Below, piece by piece: positions 19,228-30,143 of a DNA stretch of 64,000 nt. The notes under the pieces were generated by a model. The model saw only the letters and a list, made by a program, of their open reading frames with translations. It was not told the origin of the DNA and did not search any database. A program made the translations under genes and the position numbers. The stretch is from DATBVX01 sp963724625 (lineage in GTDB: Bacteria > Pseudomonadota > Gammaproteobacteria > Steroidobacterales > Steroidobacteraceae): positions 248,001 to 312,000 of the forward strand of contig CAVRVO010000017.1 in NCBI GenBank assembly GCA_963724625.1, read 5' to 3'. The first letter of the stretch is position 1, and every line of letters starts with the position of its first letter.

Positions 19228-20565
19228 TCAGTGCACCGCGCGATTCTGAAGATCCCCTTTGCTCGCCAGCGTGAAACGCGGCTCGGTCGTCGCGCGTTTG
19301 CCGGTAATCAGATCTGCAGCCAGACGTCCGACGGCGGGACCGTGTTTGAAGCCATGGCCCGAACCTGCGCCGAGCAGCCAGACGTTTGCCCATTCGGGGT
19401 GCCGATCGATGAGCAGATCGCCGTTGGAGCTGTTCTCGTACTGACACACGCGGGACTCGACCACCGGCCTGCCGCTCATCGCTGGGAAGCGCCGGCTCAT
19501 GTACTCACGCACTTCGGCGAGGGCACCGGCGGAAAACTGCCGGTCACCGAGATCCGGATCGATCGCCGGGCCGTGCTGGTCGTGTGCGATCTTGAAGCCG
19601 CGCCCTTCCAGGTCGGGAAAACCGTAGAAGATGTCGCCGTCGTTGAAATCCGCCCACCCAGGCAGCTGACCGGGCTGGAAACGCTGATCGCCGGCGGGCG
19701 GCGCAAAGAAGAACACTTCCTGTCGCGTCGGAAAGATGCGTGACCCCAGCAGCTGCGGCAAGAGCTTCGGTAGCCAGGGGCCGCAGGCAAACGCGAACCG
19801 CTCGGCACGCAGTGTCGCGCCGTCCGCGGTTGCAATGGATGTCAGGGTTCCCGCTCCAGGCGGCTGCACCGAAGCCAGGCGATACTCGCCACCTGCGAGC
19901 ACGAACTCGCGCATCAGCGTTTGAACCGCGCGCCGTGCCATCAGCGCGCCGAGCTGCGGCTCGTACAACCCGATTTCGATTCCGCCCCAGTCGACCTGCG
20001 GGAAGCGCTTCCTCAACTCGGCTTGATCGAGCGCCTGCGTCGGCAAGCTCAGCCGCTTGTGAACTTCGAGCGTGTCTTTGACGTAGGGTTCGTGTCGCGC
20101 GAAGAAGAAGAGCACTCCGAGCGGGTGAAAGACCGGCAACCCGGACCGCTCCGAGAGCCAGCGCCAGTCACCAAGCGAGTCCCACGCCATGCGGGAATAG
20201 ATCTCGTCACGACCGTAGGCCGTGCGCGTCATGCGCGATTCCCCCCCGGATGACGCGCGCGCATGTGCGGGTCCCCACGCATCGAGCACCAGTACGCGTT
20301 GCCCGGCACGCTGCAGGTGCCATGCGGTCCACGCGCCAAAGACGCCAGCACCGACAACAATCGTGTCCCAATGACCGGTCGTCATGCGTTTGGCCGGAGG
20401 GCTTTCAGGAGTTGAAGCGGGACCTGTGCCAGCTGGAGCGGGCGGGGCTGCCGCGGAAGAACCCGCAGCAGCCGGCCCAACCGTCAGCAGCGTAGCGATT
20501 CCGCCCGCTGCTCCCCCCAGCACAGTGCGGCGTGTCAGGTGCGATCGATCGGTATGCTCCGACAT
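19228..20565 (-). CDS. Tat-exported sarcosine oxidase / N-methyltryptophan oxidase-like flavoprotein
   Basis: This FAD-dependent amine oxidase of the DAO/MSOX family has 445 residues. A twin-arginine signal (LTRRTVLGGAAGG) and an Ala/Pro-rich linker precede the Rossmann motif VVGAGVFGAWTAWHLQRAG (about residue 65). SRVCQYENSSNGDLLIDRHP near the C-terminus holds the Cys that covalently attaches FAD in monomeric sarcosine oxidase and MTOX, and GAGSGHGFKHGP follows as in the family. Export by Tat fits a cofactor loaded in the cytosol. ATG 20565 was chosen; a GTG at 20577 is possible. The substrate, presumably a secondary amine or N-methyl amino acid, is unproven. Confidence 0.8.
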   Translation of the reverse strand: MSEHTDRSHLTRRTVLGGAAGGIATLLTVGPAAAGSSAAAPPAPAGTGPASTPESPPAKRMTTGHWDTIVVGAGVFGAWTAWHLQRAGQRVLVLDAWGPAHARASSGGESRMTRTAYGRDEIYSRMAWDSLGDWRWLSERSGLPVFHPLGVLFFFARHEPYVKDTLEVHKRLSLPTQALDQAELRKRFPQVDWGGIEIGLYEPQLGALMARRAVQTLMREFVLAGGEYRLASVQPPGAGTLTSIATADGATLRAERFAFACGPWLPKLLPQLLGSRIFPTRQEVFFFAPPAGDQRFQPGQLPGWADFNDGDIFYGFPDLEGRGFKIAHDQHGPAIDPDLGDRQFSAGALAEVREYMSRRFPAMSGRPVVESRVCQYENSSNGDLLIDRHPEWANVWLLGAGSGHGFKHGPAVGRLAADLITGKRATTEPRFTLASKGDLQNRAVH

Positions 20566-20601
20566 CAATCGCGCCACGCCGCTCCACGCCCCATGTATCG
20601 G

Positions 20602-23208
20602 CTAGAAGCTCGCGCTCAACCTCGCGTAGTAGAACGCCCCGTTGAATCCGAACGGTGAGGTCAGCGAGTGCCGCACACCGAGGAACACCGAGGTTGGATC
20701 CTGCTCATCGCCGGGGAGCGTGTCGAAGACGTTTTCGCCGCCCACCGTGATCGTGTATCGCTCGGCGAACGTGTAGCGCGCCTCGAGATCGACCAGGACC
20801 TCGCTGTCGTAGCCGTACTGGTCGGAGGCGTCACCGGGGCTGAACAGGCCGCCCGTCGTAGACCACGAGCCGTAGTAGTTCAGGCGCGCCAGCCCCGAGA
20901 AGCCGTTGGGGGCAGAGTAGTCGAACGTCAGCACCGCCCTGTTCTCGGGCAGCTGGTTCTCCAGGTCGTACACCCGTGAAGCATTGATGGTGTTGGGCTT
21001 GACGTTCTCGACCTCCTGCTGATTGTAGTTGTAGTGCAGATCGACCAGCAGATCGCCGCCTCCCAGCTGGTAATTCCCCGTGAATGCCAGGTCAATGCCG
21101 TCGACCTTTGAATCGAAGCCGTTAACGAAGAAGTTGGCGTTGCTGCCGAGGAGCAGGTTGGCCCTCGCAGGCGGGATGCCCGCCGCAATCAGCTGCGCCA
21201 CCTGCGCGGCCCCGATGGTGTTGGTCAGGAGCGCGATTCGATCATTGATCTTGATGTGGTAGTAGTCTGCCGTCACGCTCATGTTGCTGACCGGCGCCCA
21301 CACGAGTCCTGCGGTGTAGTTCTCGGATTCCTCCGGTACCAGCGGCACGGCGCCGAGCGCGATCGCGATCGGGTCCGATACGGGATAAGTGCCGTTCGGG
21401 ATCAGGTTGCCACTGGAGTCGGACGTCGTCGTCACGTTGAGGGTATTCACCTGACCCGGGGTCGGTGCACGGAAGCCCGTGTTGGCCGTCGCTCTCACCG
21501 CAAAAGTGTCGGTGATCTCGAAGCGGCCCGAGATCTTCCAGTCGAAGGTGTCGCCGAACTCATCGTAGTCCTCGTATCGGAACGCTACAGCGCCAGACAG
21601 CCGATCGGTCAGATCAGTCTCGGCATCGACATAGGCGGCGTAGCTGTCGCTCTCGAAGCTGCCCGACGATTCCGCAGGGAATCCCTGGAAGCCGTCCGAG
21701 CCGACTCCGAAGATCGCCGCGGTGGGTCCCGCGACCACGGAGGCGTCGTCGCCCTGTCCGATCTTGTAGGTCTCGTTGCGGTACTCGGCACCGAACGCGA
21801 GGTTGAGCGGCGAGTTCGCGAAAGTCTTGACGAAGTCGAGATTGAGCCCGCTCTCTTCCTGTGTGAGCTTGCCGGGCTTGAACGACGTCGGCGAGAGGCT
21901 GCCGAGACTCGGATTGATGCTCACGGAGAGGTCGTAGTCGACTTTATCCTCGCCATAGCGCCCATGCACATCCCAGGTCAGTGTCTCGCTGATATCGCCG
22001 CGTAAACCAACGGCGACAGCGAAGTCCGTGATATCAGCGCCGAAGTCCGGGTTATATCCGCCCGGAAACAGCGTGTGGATCGGGTTGAGGAGCACGAAGC
22101 CACTCGGGGCCGTGCCAGCCGTGAGGTAGTCGGCCGGATTCAGTCCCTGCGCGGTGATGGAGTTGACCAGCACGGCGCTCGCGGGATCCGGCAGACCGTC
22201 CGGAGGCCCGACACCTGTTGTGTTGTTGACGTTGTCGATCATCAGCGTGCTACGCGCCGTGATCCCGGCGGCCTGAGGAGCGTTGGGTGGGCCGATGACC
22301 GGGTCGCGATAGAAGAAGTCGGACACCGTGGTGTTGTCCATGTAATCGGCGTGGCCGTAGAGCTCCATCCCGTTCGCAAACGGGATTCCCGCATTGACGA
22401 GGACCTTGAAGGCCTCCACGTTCGGATCGCCCCAGCGCTGGCCCAGACCCTCTTCGGGCACCAGGTTCGTGCCAACGATGGCACCTACTGCGAGCGCGTC
22501 CGGTCGCGCTCCACCGCGCGAGGTCTCATTGGAATCGGAGTATTCGGCGGTAGCGTTGATAAAGCCGTCCGCAGTCAGCGGCAGGCCGATGTTGCCGCTG
22601 ATCGTGTAGCGGTCGCCGTCATTTTCGGAATACCCGCCGTACTGCCCCGAAAGCGAGCCGCCGTGATTGGCGCTCTTCAGGATCACGTTCACAACGCCCG
22701 CGATCGCATCCGAGCCGTATTGCGCGGATGCGCCGTCGCGCAGGACTTCCACACGCTCGATGGCGGCGGCGGGGAACCTCGACCAGTCGACCCCCTGCGC
22801 GCCCTGGTTGACCGTGCCGAGAGGCGCGAGCTGCAGGTTCACGAGGGCGGAGCGGTGCTCGCGCGAGCCGTTCACCATCACCAGCGTGTGATCGGGCGAA
22901 AGATTGCGCAGGCTCACCGGGCGCACGAAGGCCGTGCCGTCGGCGATCGGGTAGCGTTGCGTGTTGAGCGCAGGGACGACCCTGGTCAGCGAATCGGTCA
23001 GGTCGAACGATCCCTGGTTACTGATCAGGTCACCGCTGATCTGGTCGACGGGTGACAGCGTTTCTGTCGGTGACAGGCCCGCCTTGCGGGTACCCGTGAC
23101 GACGACTTCTCCAATTTGAGTTTCGCTTGCAGGCGGCTGCTGCGCACTGGCCGCGATCGGCAACGCGCTGGCGACCGCCAACGCTACGAGGATTGGAACG
23201 TGTCTCAT
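20602..23208 (-). CDS. TonB-dependent outer-membrane receptor
   Basis: The protein has 868 residues. It has a cleavable signal (about 1-22, ending ASA) and the TonB-box-like segment GEVVVTGTR. The plug domain covers about 45-165 and includes RNLSPDHTLVMVNG and IERVEVLRDGASAQYGSDAI. A 22-strand-type barrel rich in aromatic residues follows and ends ARLSASF with terminal Phe. Asn-, Ser- and Gly-rich extracellular loops resemble receptors from Xanthomonadales and Caulobacterales that take up varied organic ligands. No siderophore or cobalamin marker genes lie next to it. It is 36 bases upstream of the Tat-exported flavoprotein on the same strand, so the two may form an operon. Confidence 0.9.
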   Translation of the reverse strand: MRHVPILVALAVASALPIAASAQQPPASETQIGEVVVTGTRKAGLSPTETLSPVDQISGDLISNQGSFDLTDSLTRVVPALNTQRYPIADGTAFVRPVSLRNLSPDHTLVMVNGSREHRSALVNLQLAPLGTVNQGAQGVDWSRFPAAAIERVEVLRDGASAQYGSDAIAGVVNVILKSANHGGSLSGQYGGYSENDGDRYTISGNIGLPLTADGFINATAEYSDSNETSRGGARPDALAVGAIVGTNLVPEEGLGQRWGDPNVEAFKVLVNAGIPFANGMELYGHADYMDNTTVSDFFYRDPVIGPPNAPQAAGITARSTLMIDNVNNTTGVGPPDGLPDPASAVLVNSITAQGLNPADYLTAGTAPSGFVLLNPIHTLFPGGYNPDFGADITDFAVAVGLRGDISETLTWDVHGRYGEDKVDYDLSVSINPSLGSLSPTSFKPGKLTQEESGLNLDFVKTFANSPLNLAFGAEYRNETYKIGQGDDASVVAGPTAAIFGVGSDGFQGFPAESSGSFESDSYAAYVDAETDLTDRLSGAVAFRYEDYDEFGDTFDWKISGRFEITDTFAVRATANTGFRAPTPGQVNTLNVTTTSDSSGNLIPNGTYPVSDPIAIALGAVPLVPEESENYTAGLVWAPVSNMSVTADYYHIKINDRIALLTNTIGAAQVAQLIAAGIPPARANLLLGSNANFFVNGFDSKVDGIDLAFTGNYQLGGGDLLVDLHYNYNQQEVENVKPNTINASRVYDLENQLPENRAVLTFDYSAPNGFSGLARLNYYGSWSTTGGLFSPGDASDQYGYDSEVLVDLEARYTFAERYTITVGGENVFDTLPGDEQDPTSVFLGVRHSLTSPFGFNGAFYYARLSASF

Positions 23209-23393
23209 ATCGCTCTCCCCTCATTCGTTCGGGCCGCGAGTGCGGCTGTTGCATTTCGATGACGGCCGAGTATCCCGCGAAACATCGCAGGGGAGAAGCG
23301 GCAGCCGCGGCCCTGCGACTTGTGTTGCGTGAATCTCACAGAGGTGCTAGGCGCACGCCCCAATGCGCGCCGCCAGGGGCCAGCATCGGCCGT

Positions 23394-25541
<2,148 letters not shown>

Positions 25542-25677
25542 GGCGCGGATGGCCCTCGGGTCGGTGTCGGGCGGACACATCCGCCGGTTCGGGCGTCGAG
25601 AATAATCTGGGCGCTAAACCTTTTCGACCCCGCACCCATCCAACCGGACAGATTTGGAGCCTGATCAGGGGAAGACC

Positions 25678-26511
25678 ATGTCAAAAGGACTGCAACTCGT
25701 GCTGTGCGCGCTGGTGGGCGCAGTGGCCTTCATCACCGCACATGCCGACCAATGCAAATTCACCGCGGAACGCACCGGCGGCATCACTGTGGCAGGCGCC
25801 AAGCGCATCGAGATCCGGGCCGGTGCCGGAGAGCTCAAAGTAACTGGCAAGCGCGGTTCCGGTCAGGTCTCGGCAGTCGGGCGGGCTTGCGCTTCGGCGC
25901 AGGAACTGCTCGACCAGATTCAGCTCAAGGTTACTCGCGAGGGCGATGTGATTCACGTCGACGTGCAGATGCCTGACGTCGAAGCGATTCAAGGCAGCAC
26001 GTTCGCGATCCTCGATCTCGAGGTCGACCTGCCGGACAACCTGCCGTTGATCGCGGTCGACTCGAGCGGCGACGCGAGGTTCCAGGGACTCGCCTCCTCG
26101 GACATCATGGACAGCTCCGGGGAACTCACCATCGAGGACATCACGGGCGACCTCCGCGTGCGTGACAGCTCCGGGGACCTCGAGGTCCAGCACGTCTCGG
26201 GGAACGTGCAGATCGAAGACAGCTCCGGGGATATTGAAGTCGAGGAAGTGCGAGGGGATGTCCTGGTCAGTTCCGACAGCTCCGGCTCCATGACGATCCG
26301 CCATGTCGACAAGGGCGTCCGAGTCGCGCAGGACAGCTCGGGCGACATCGACATCGCCGACGTCAAAGGCAACGTCAACATCGACTCCGACAGCTCTGGG
26401 GGCGTCGATGTGCAGCGGGTGGGCGGCAGCTTCACTTTGGGTAGTAAGGGAAGCGGCGAGATCAAAGTTGCCGATATCGCCGGCGCGGTCTCACTGCCAC
26501 CGGGTCATTGA
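25678..26511 (+). CDS. Exported DUF4097-like beta-repeat protein with DSSGD repeats
   Basis: The protein has 277 residues. A signal peptide (about 1-23, ending ITAHA) is followed by a non-repeated part (25-115) and then a series of 17-19-residue repeats centred on D-S-S-G-[DE] and alternating V/I residues (for example SGDLEVQHVSGNVQIEDSSG). This pattern is typical of the DUF4097 'putative adhesin' family, predicted to form a right-handed beta-solenoid. GGGGA-type purine sequence precedes ATG 25678. No membrane anchor is seen, so it is probably periplasmic or secreted. The role is unknown; the regular Asp-Ser face suggests ion or ligand binding, which is inference. Confidence 0.75.
   Translation: MSKGLQLVLCALVGAVAFITAHADQCKFTAERTGGITVAGAKRIEIRAGAGELKVTGKRGSGQVSAVGRACASAQELLDQIQLKVTREGDVIHVDVQMPDVEAIQGSTFAILDLEVDLPDNLPLIAVDSSGDARFQGLASSDIMDSSGELTIEDITGDLRVRDSSGDLEVQHVSGNVQIEDSSGDIEVEEVRGDVLVSSDSSGSMTIRHVDKGVRVAQDSSGDIDIADVKGNVNIDSDSSGGVDVQRVGGSFTLGSKGSGEIKVADIAGAVSLPPGH
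26059..26403 (+). repeat. Tandem coding repeats (DSSGD units)
   Basis: Seven copies of a unit opening with GACAGCTC[CG]GG or close variants begin at 26059, 26110, 26164, 26218, 26275, 26332 and 26389. The spacing is 51, 54, 54, 57, 57 and 57 bases, that is 17-19 codons, so the frame is kept. Copies two to four are nearly identical at the DNA level over 15 bases, which suggests recent internal duplication, while the outer copies have diverged in codon use. Confidence 0.8.
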
Positions 26512-26721
26512 GCCTCGCGTAACTACTACCGTACCGGGCGGCCATAAGTTCGCTGCCCATCGGCTCGCGCCTGGTACTTTTTACGCAGGGTGCGCGTGAT
26601 CGCGCCTAACCTGCTGTTTCAAGGTGCCGGTCATTCCTTCGGCACGATCCTCGCATCACCAGGTCACCGCCGCAGTATCCGGGTGGCGGCATCTGGCTGA
26701 AACCTGCGAGGAGTACTGACG

Positions 26722-26988
26722 ATGACGAAAGATGTAGTTGCTGATCAATGGCCTCGGTTGAAGGGACTGCTGCGTCGACGCTGGGCCAGGCTCACGGACG
26801 AGGATCTGGCGCGCACTGACGGCAACTCCGCATATCTTGCGGGCCTGATCGAGCATCACTATGGAATGGCGCGTGAGGTCGCCGATCGCCAGGTGCGAGA
26901 TTTCGCTCGCCACCTCGAACGACGTATCAGGGCTGCCTCCCAGCCGCAGTTACGACCATCGTCCCCGGAGCAGCACCGCCCCGTCTGA
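26722..26988 (+). CDS. CsbD-family small stress protein
   Basis: This 88-residue protein follows the CsbD pattern: a tryptophan near the N-terminus, then RLKGLLRRRWARLTDEDLAR, then LIEHHYGMAREVADRQVRDF. CsbD proteins are small, soluble, general-stress-induced proteins of unclear function. A GAGGAG sequence lies about 8 bases before ATG 26722. The C-terminus (QPQLRPSSPEQHRPV) is a polar tail. It sits 25 bases ahead of the PLD-family gene, so the two may be expressed together under stress. Confidence 0.8.
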   Translation: MTKDVVADQWPRLKGLLRRRWARLTDEDLARTDGNSAYLAGLIEHHYGMAREVADRQVRDFARHLERRIRAASQPQLRPSSPEQHRPV

Positions 26989-27013
26989 TTGATCCATCGC
27001 AGCGGGGAGAAGC

Positions 27014-28393
27014 ATGCCGCGCGGAGCCCCGGGCCACGGCATCGTCGCAGCGTGTGCGCTGTTGGCCTTTGCATGCGCGTGGCAGGGACCACCGCGCGCC
27101 GACGTCGAGCCGGGGCCGGCGAAGCCTGTTGTGGTTCTCGCCGCGACCGGGCAGGTTTCACCAGCCAAGGCGCAAGACGCAATCGATGCAGCGGTCGCCA
27201 CCACCGCATCCCGCGAGCGCGCGGAACAGCTGGTCACCGCGATTCAGGCGCAGACCGGCGTCCCGCTCATTCGCGGCAATCACGCACGATTGCTGATCGA
27301 TGGCCCGCAGACCTACCAGGCGATCCTCGCCGCCGTCGAAAGAGCCCATGACCACATTCACATCGAGACCTACATATTCGCAGACGATGAGGTCGGCCAG
27401 CGCTTCGCAGATGCGCTGACACGCAAGCAACGCGAAGGCGTAGCGGTCCGGATCATCTACGACGCGGTCGGCAGCGTCACGAGCAACCGGGCATTTTTCG
27501 ACGGGATGGCCGCGCAGGGAATCGAGGTCGCCGAGTTTCACCCGCTGAAGCCGAGTTCGCTCTACAAGCTCAACAACCGGGATCATCGCAAGCTGACCGT
27601 GATCGACGGCACCGTCGCATTCACCGGCGGCATCAATATCAGCAGCACCTACGCGAAGTCTTCGACCAGCAGCCCGGGGCCGGAAGCGGGCGTGAAATCC
27701 GCCTGGCGCGATACTCAGGTCGAGGTACGCGGGCCGGCAGTAAAGCAACTGCAGGCATTGTTCGTTCAGACCTGGACGCGCCTCGGCAAGCATCTCGATC
27801 CGGCCACGCGCGGCCTATATCCGCAACTCGACGAAGTTGGCGACGATCTCGTGCAGGTGGTGCCGAGCGAAGGTGGCGACAACAGCGAATTCCGCATTTA
27901 CTCCGCCTACCTGGCGGCGATCCGCAACGCTACGCGTAAGATCTGGATCCAGCAGGCCTACTTCGCTCCCAACCCGGAACTGCGGCAGGAATTGATCCAG
28001 GCGGCGAAGCGCGGCGTCGACATCCGGATCATCGTTCCGGGGTTCACCGATTCGCGCCCCATCTACTACGCATCGCGCAAGACCTACGGCGAGCTGCTGG
28101 AGAACGGCATCTCGCTCTATGAGCATAACGAAGCACTCCTGCATGCCAAGACCGCAGTCGTCGATGGAGTGTGGTCGACCGTGGGCTCATGCAACATCGA
28201 CCCCCGCAGCTTCGTGCACAACAACGAGCTCAACGCAGCCGTGGTGAGCGCCGACTTCGGGCGCGACATGGAGAAAGTCTTCCGGAAGGACCTGGAAAAC
28301 TCTCAGCGCATCGATCCGAAGGTGTGGAGCGAGCGGCCCGCCAGCGAGCGCATTTTGGAGTTCATGAGCGGGCTGTTCTCGTACTGGCTCTAG
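27014..28393 (+). CDS. Cardiolipin synthase-like phospholipase D-family protein
   Basis: The 459-residue protein has two PLD half-sites. NNRDHRKLTVIDGTVAFTGG and ALLHAKTAVVDGVWSTVGS carry the HxKxxxxD motifs of cardiolipin synthases, which join phosphatidyl groups to phosphatidylglycerol or related acceptors. The N-terminus has a hydrophobic signal/anchor (ACALLAFACAW) in place of the two membrane helices of ClsA, so it looks like an exported or membrane-tethered variant closer to ClsB/ClsC types. A cysteine within the hydrophobic segment might be a lipobox (LAFAC). GGGGAGA precedes ATG 27014. Confidence 0.82.
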   Translation: MPRGAPGHGIVAACALLAFACAWQGPPRADVEPGPAKPVVVLAATGQVSPAKAQDAIDAAVATTASRERAEQLVTAIQAQTGVPLIRGNHARLLIDGPQTYQAILAAVERAHDHIHIETYIFADDEVGQRFADALTRKQREGVAVRIIYDAVGSVTSNRAFFDGMAAQGIEVAEFHPLKPSSLYKLNNRDHRKLTVIDGTVAFTGGINISSTYAKSSTSSPGPEAGVKSAWRDTQVEVRGPAVKQLQALFVQTWTRLGKHLDPATRGLYPQLDEVGDDLVQVVPSEGGDNSEFRIYSAYLAAIRNATRKIWIQQAYFAPNPELRQELIQAAKRGVDIRIIVPGFTDSRPIYYASRKTYGELLENGISLYEHNEALLHAKTAVVDGVWSTVGSCNIDPRSFVHNNELNAAVVSADFGRDMEKVFRKDLENSQRIDPKVWSERPASERILEFMSGLFSYWL

Positions 28394-28457
28394 CGCTCGC
28401 CTGCCCAAGGTCCGCGCTCCTTTTGCGGGCTGTTCCGGTTTCGCCGGCGGGCGAGCG
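28394..28457 (+). terminator. Inverted repeat between convergent genes
   Basis: The arms CGCTCGCCTGCC (28394-28405) and GGCGGGCGAGCG (28446-28457) pair at 11 of 12 positions around a 40-base loop. The repeat fills the gap between two genes transcribed towards each other, where a bidirectional terminator would sit. There is no T run, so the call rests only on position and pairing. Confidence 0.3.
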
Positions 28458-28463
28458 GAGGTT

Positions 28464-29330
28464 TCAGTCCTTCGCGGGTAACGTGCGTATCTGATTCACC
28501 AAGGAGCGGCGCTGAACTTCGAACGCCTCGCGGCCGGCCGGAACCTGCTGGTTGCGCGGAAAGGCCGAGTCGAGCATCCCGTACAGCTCGCGCACCTCGT
28601 CCCGAAACTCCGAGTGAGTGAGGATGTAGGGAGCATTGTTGCGAATGCCTTCGACGACGAATGCGCCCAGCTCCACCGGGTCCATCCACGACGCCGTCAT
28701 CTCTGCTGCCGCCGCCCGCGCAGCCTCGTTCGGAGCACTGGCCTCGACGATGCGGGTGCGGGTACCCCCGGGGAACAGGCACGAGACGCCGATGCCGTGC
28801 GGGGCGAGCGACATTCGCAGCGATTCGGTGAACCCGCGTACGGCAAACTTGGCGGTCTGGTACGCACCGAGACCCCGCAGCGGCAGTGGAACGATTCCCG
28901 CCATCGACGAGGTGTTGACGATGTGGCCGCCTTCGCCGTGGCTGAGAATCAGCGGCGTAATGAGCTTCACGCCGTTAACGACTCCGCCAAGATTGATCCG
29001 CAGCGCGCGGTCCCACGCTTCGAAGTCCGGGTCGTGCGTATCGCCGCCGCCACCTACGCCGGCGTTGTTACAAAGAACATGAATCTTGCCGAAGGCGCTA
29101 ATCGCCTCGTCAGCCGCGGCACGCACCTGGTCGCGATCGCCGACATCCGCGTACACGAAGCGCACGTCCTTGCGCCCGGCCAGTGCTGCCTGCTTTTCCT
29201 CCAGGTATTCCCGGTTGAAATCGACGGCAACCACTTTCATGCCCAGCCCGAGAAAGTTCTGCACCAGGCCGTAACCGATACCGCTGGCGCCACCGGTCAC
29301 GAATGCGACCCGGCCAGAAAAATGTTTCAT
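28464..29330 (-). CDS. SDR dehydrogenase, candidate C-alpha-dehydrogenase of aryl-ether catabolism
   Basis: This is a 288-residue classical short-chain dehydrogenase/reductase with NAD(P)-binding TGGASGIGYG, the NNAGVGG motif, catalytic Ser in NTSSMAG and the Y-x3-K pair in AYQTAKFAV. The length, the C-terminal extension and the opening MKHFSGRVAFVTGGASG resemble the sphingomonad lignin-dimer C-alpha dehydrogenases (LigD/LigL/LigN/LigO group), which oxidise the benzylic alcohol of beta-O-4 dimers. ATG 29330 has AGGAG upstream. It is the last gene of the minus-strand set MarR, SDR, LigF-like GST, SDR. Without that context it could only be called an SDR. Confidence 0.75.
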   Translation of the reverse strand: MKHFSGRVAFVTGGASGIGYGLVQNFLGLGMKVVAVDFNREYLEEKQAALAGRKDVRFVYADVGDRDQVRAAADEAISAFGKIHVLCNNAGVGGGGDTHDPDFEAWDRALRINLGGVVNGVKLITPLILSHGEGGHIVNTSSMAGIVPLPLRGLGAYQTAKFAVRGFTESLRMSLAPHGIGVSCLFPGGTRTRIVEASAPNEAARAAAAEMTASWMDPVELGAFVVEGIRNNAPYILTHSEFRDEVRELYGMLDSAFPRNQQVPAGREAFEVQRRSLVNQIRTLPAKD

Positions 29331-29379
29331 CTGACTTGCTCCTGCATTTCGTGTCGCGTGGGAACGCCGGCTGGTGTGT

Positions 29380-30141
29380 TCAGCGTGCCTCGCCGGTAAA
29401 AGTGCGCAGGGCGGGGTTGGTCTTGTCGGGCATCGCGAGCGCCGCCTTGACGCCCGGACGTTCGTAGATGCGCTCAACCCACTCCGTAAACCGTGGTGCG
29501 CGCTGATCGAACTTCTTCTCGGGGAACATGCGTCCCACCGCGGTGCCGCACATGGAGAACAGGTTGATGTCCGCGAGCGTGTACATGGTGCCTGCGAGCC
29601 AAGGCGTCTCGCGAAGCTGCTTCTCGGCCTTGTCCACGGCCACTTCGATCTTGCGAGTGGCGTTGGCAAGGTCCGCTTCGCTGAAACCCGAGCGCGCGGT
29701 GCGCCACTTCTCGCGCTGCTCGTGCAGCGGTATGCGTTCCATCAGCTTCTCGAACCCGCCCGCTTCGATCGAGCGCGCCAGCACGCCGATGAACCGATGC
29801 CAGCCGTGCATGGAGACGTAATTCATCACGTGCTCGTCGCAGAATTTGTTCCAGTAACGCATGCGTGCCCTGCCCGCTGGGTCAGCCGGACGCAGCGGTG
29901 GTGCCTCCGGAAAAGCGTCTTCCAGGTACTCACCGATCACGGTGGTGTGCGTGATGATGACGCCGTCGTGATCGACTACCGGCACCTGCCCTTCCGGGTT
30001 GATGGCGACGAACCACGGTTCGTGCTGCTCGAACTTGTGCAGATCGACATACACGCTGTGGAACTCCAGACCCTTTTCCTTGAACGAGATCAGCGCCTTC
30101 AGTGAATTGGCGCCCGGCTCGGCGTGGTAGAGCTTGAGCAT
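29380..30141 (-). CDS. ligF: LigF-like beta-etherase (glutathione S-transferase)
   Basis: LigF-type enzymes use glutathione to cleave the beta-aryl ether of alpha-keto lignin dimers, giving a glutathionyl thioether and a phenol. The 253 residues follow the pattern I recall for LigF: LKLYHAEPGANSLKALISF (with the NS pair near the thiol-binding site), KFEQHEPWFVAINPEGQVP, TTVIGEYLEDAFPE and LRPADPAGRARMRYW, then a helical GST C-terminal domain. ATG 30141 lies 2 bases after the stop of the upstream SDR, so translation is probably coupled. It could be another fosfomycin- or dehalogenase-type GST, but the N-terminal match and neighbours make LigF the best reading. Confidence 0.78.
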   Translation of the reverse strand: MLKLYHAEPGANSLKALISFKEKGLEFHSVYVDLHKFEQHEPWFVAINPEGQVPVVDHDGVIITHTTVIGEYLEDAFPEAPPLRPADPAGRARMRYWNKFCDEHVMNYVSMHGWHRFIGVLARSIEAGGFEKLMERIPLHEQREKWRTARSGFSEADLANATRKIEVAVDKAEKQLRETPWLAGTMYTLADINLFSMCGTAVGRMFPEKKFDQRAPRFTEWVERIYERPGVKAALAMPDKTNPALRTFTGEAR

Positions 30142-30143
30142 GA

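Noticed and set aside
20928..23055. Several long plus-strand frames within the TonB receptor gene
   Set aside because: They are antisense frames kept open by G+C-rich codon bias and match no family, whereas the minus-strand receptor is continuous.
28464..29669. A longer SDR protein with about 110 extra N-terminal residues
   Set aside because: The extension overlaps the LigF-like gene in another frame; AGGAG and the Rossmann start support ATG 29330.
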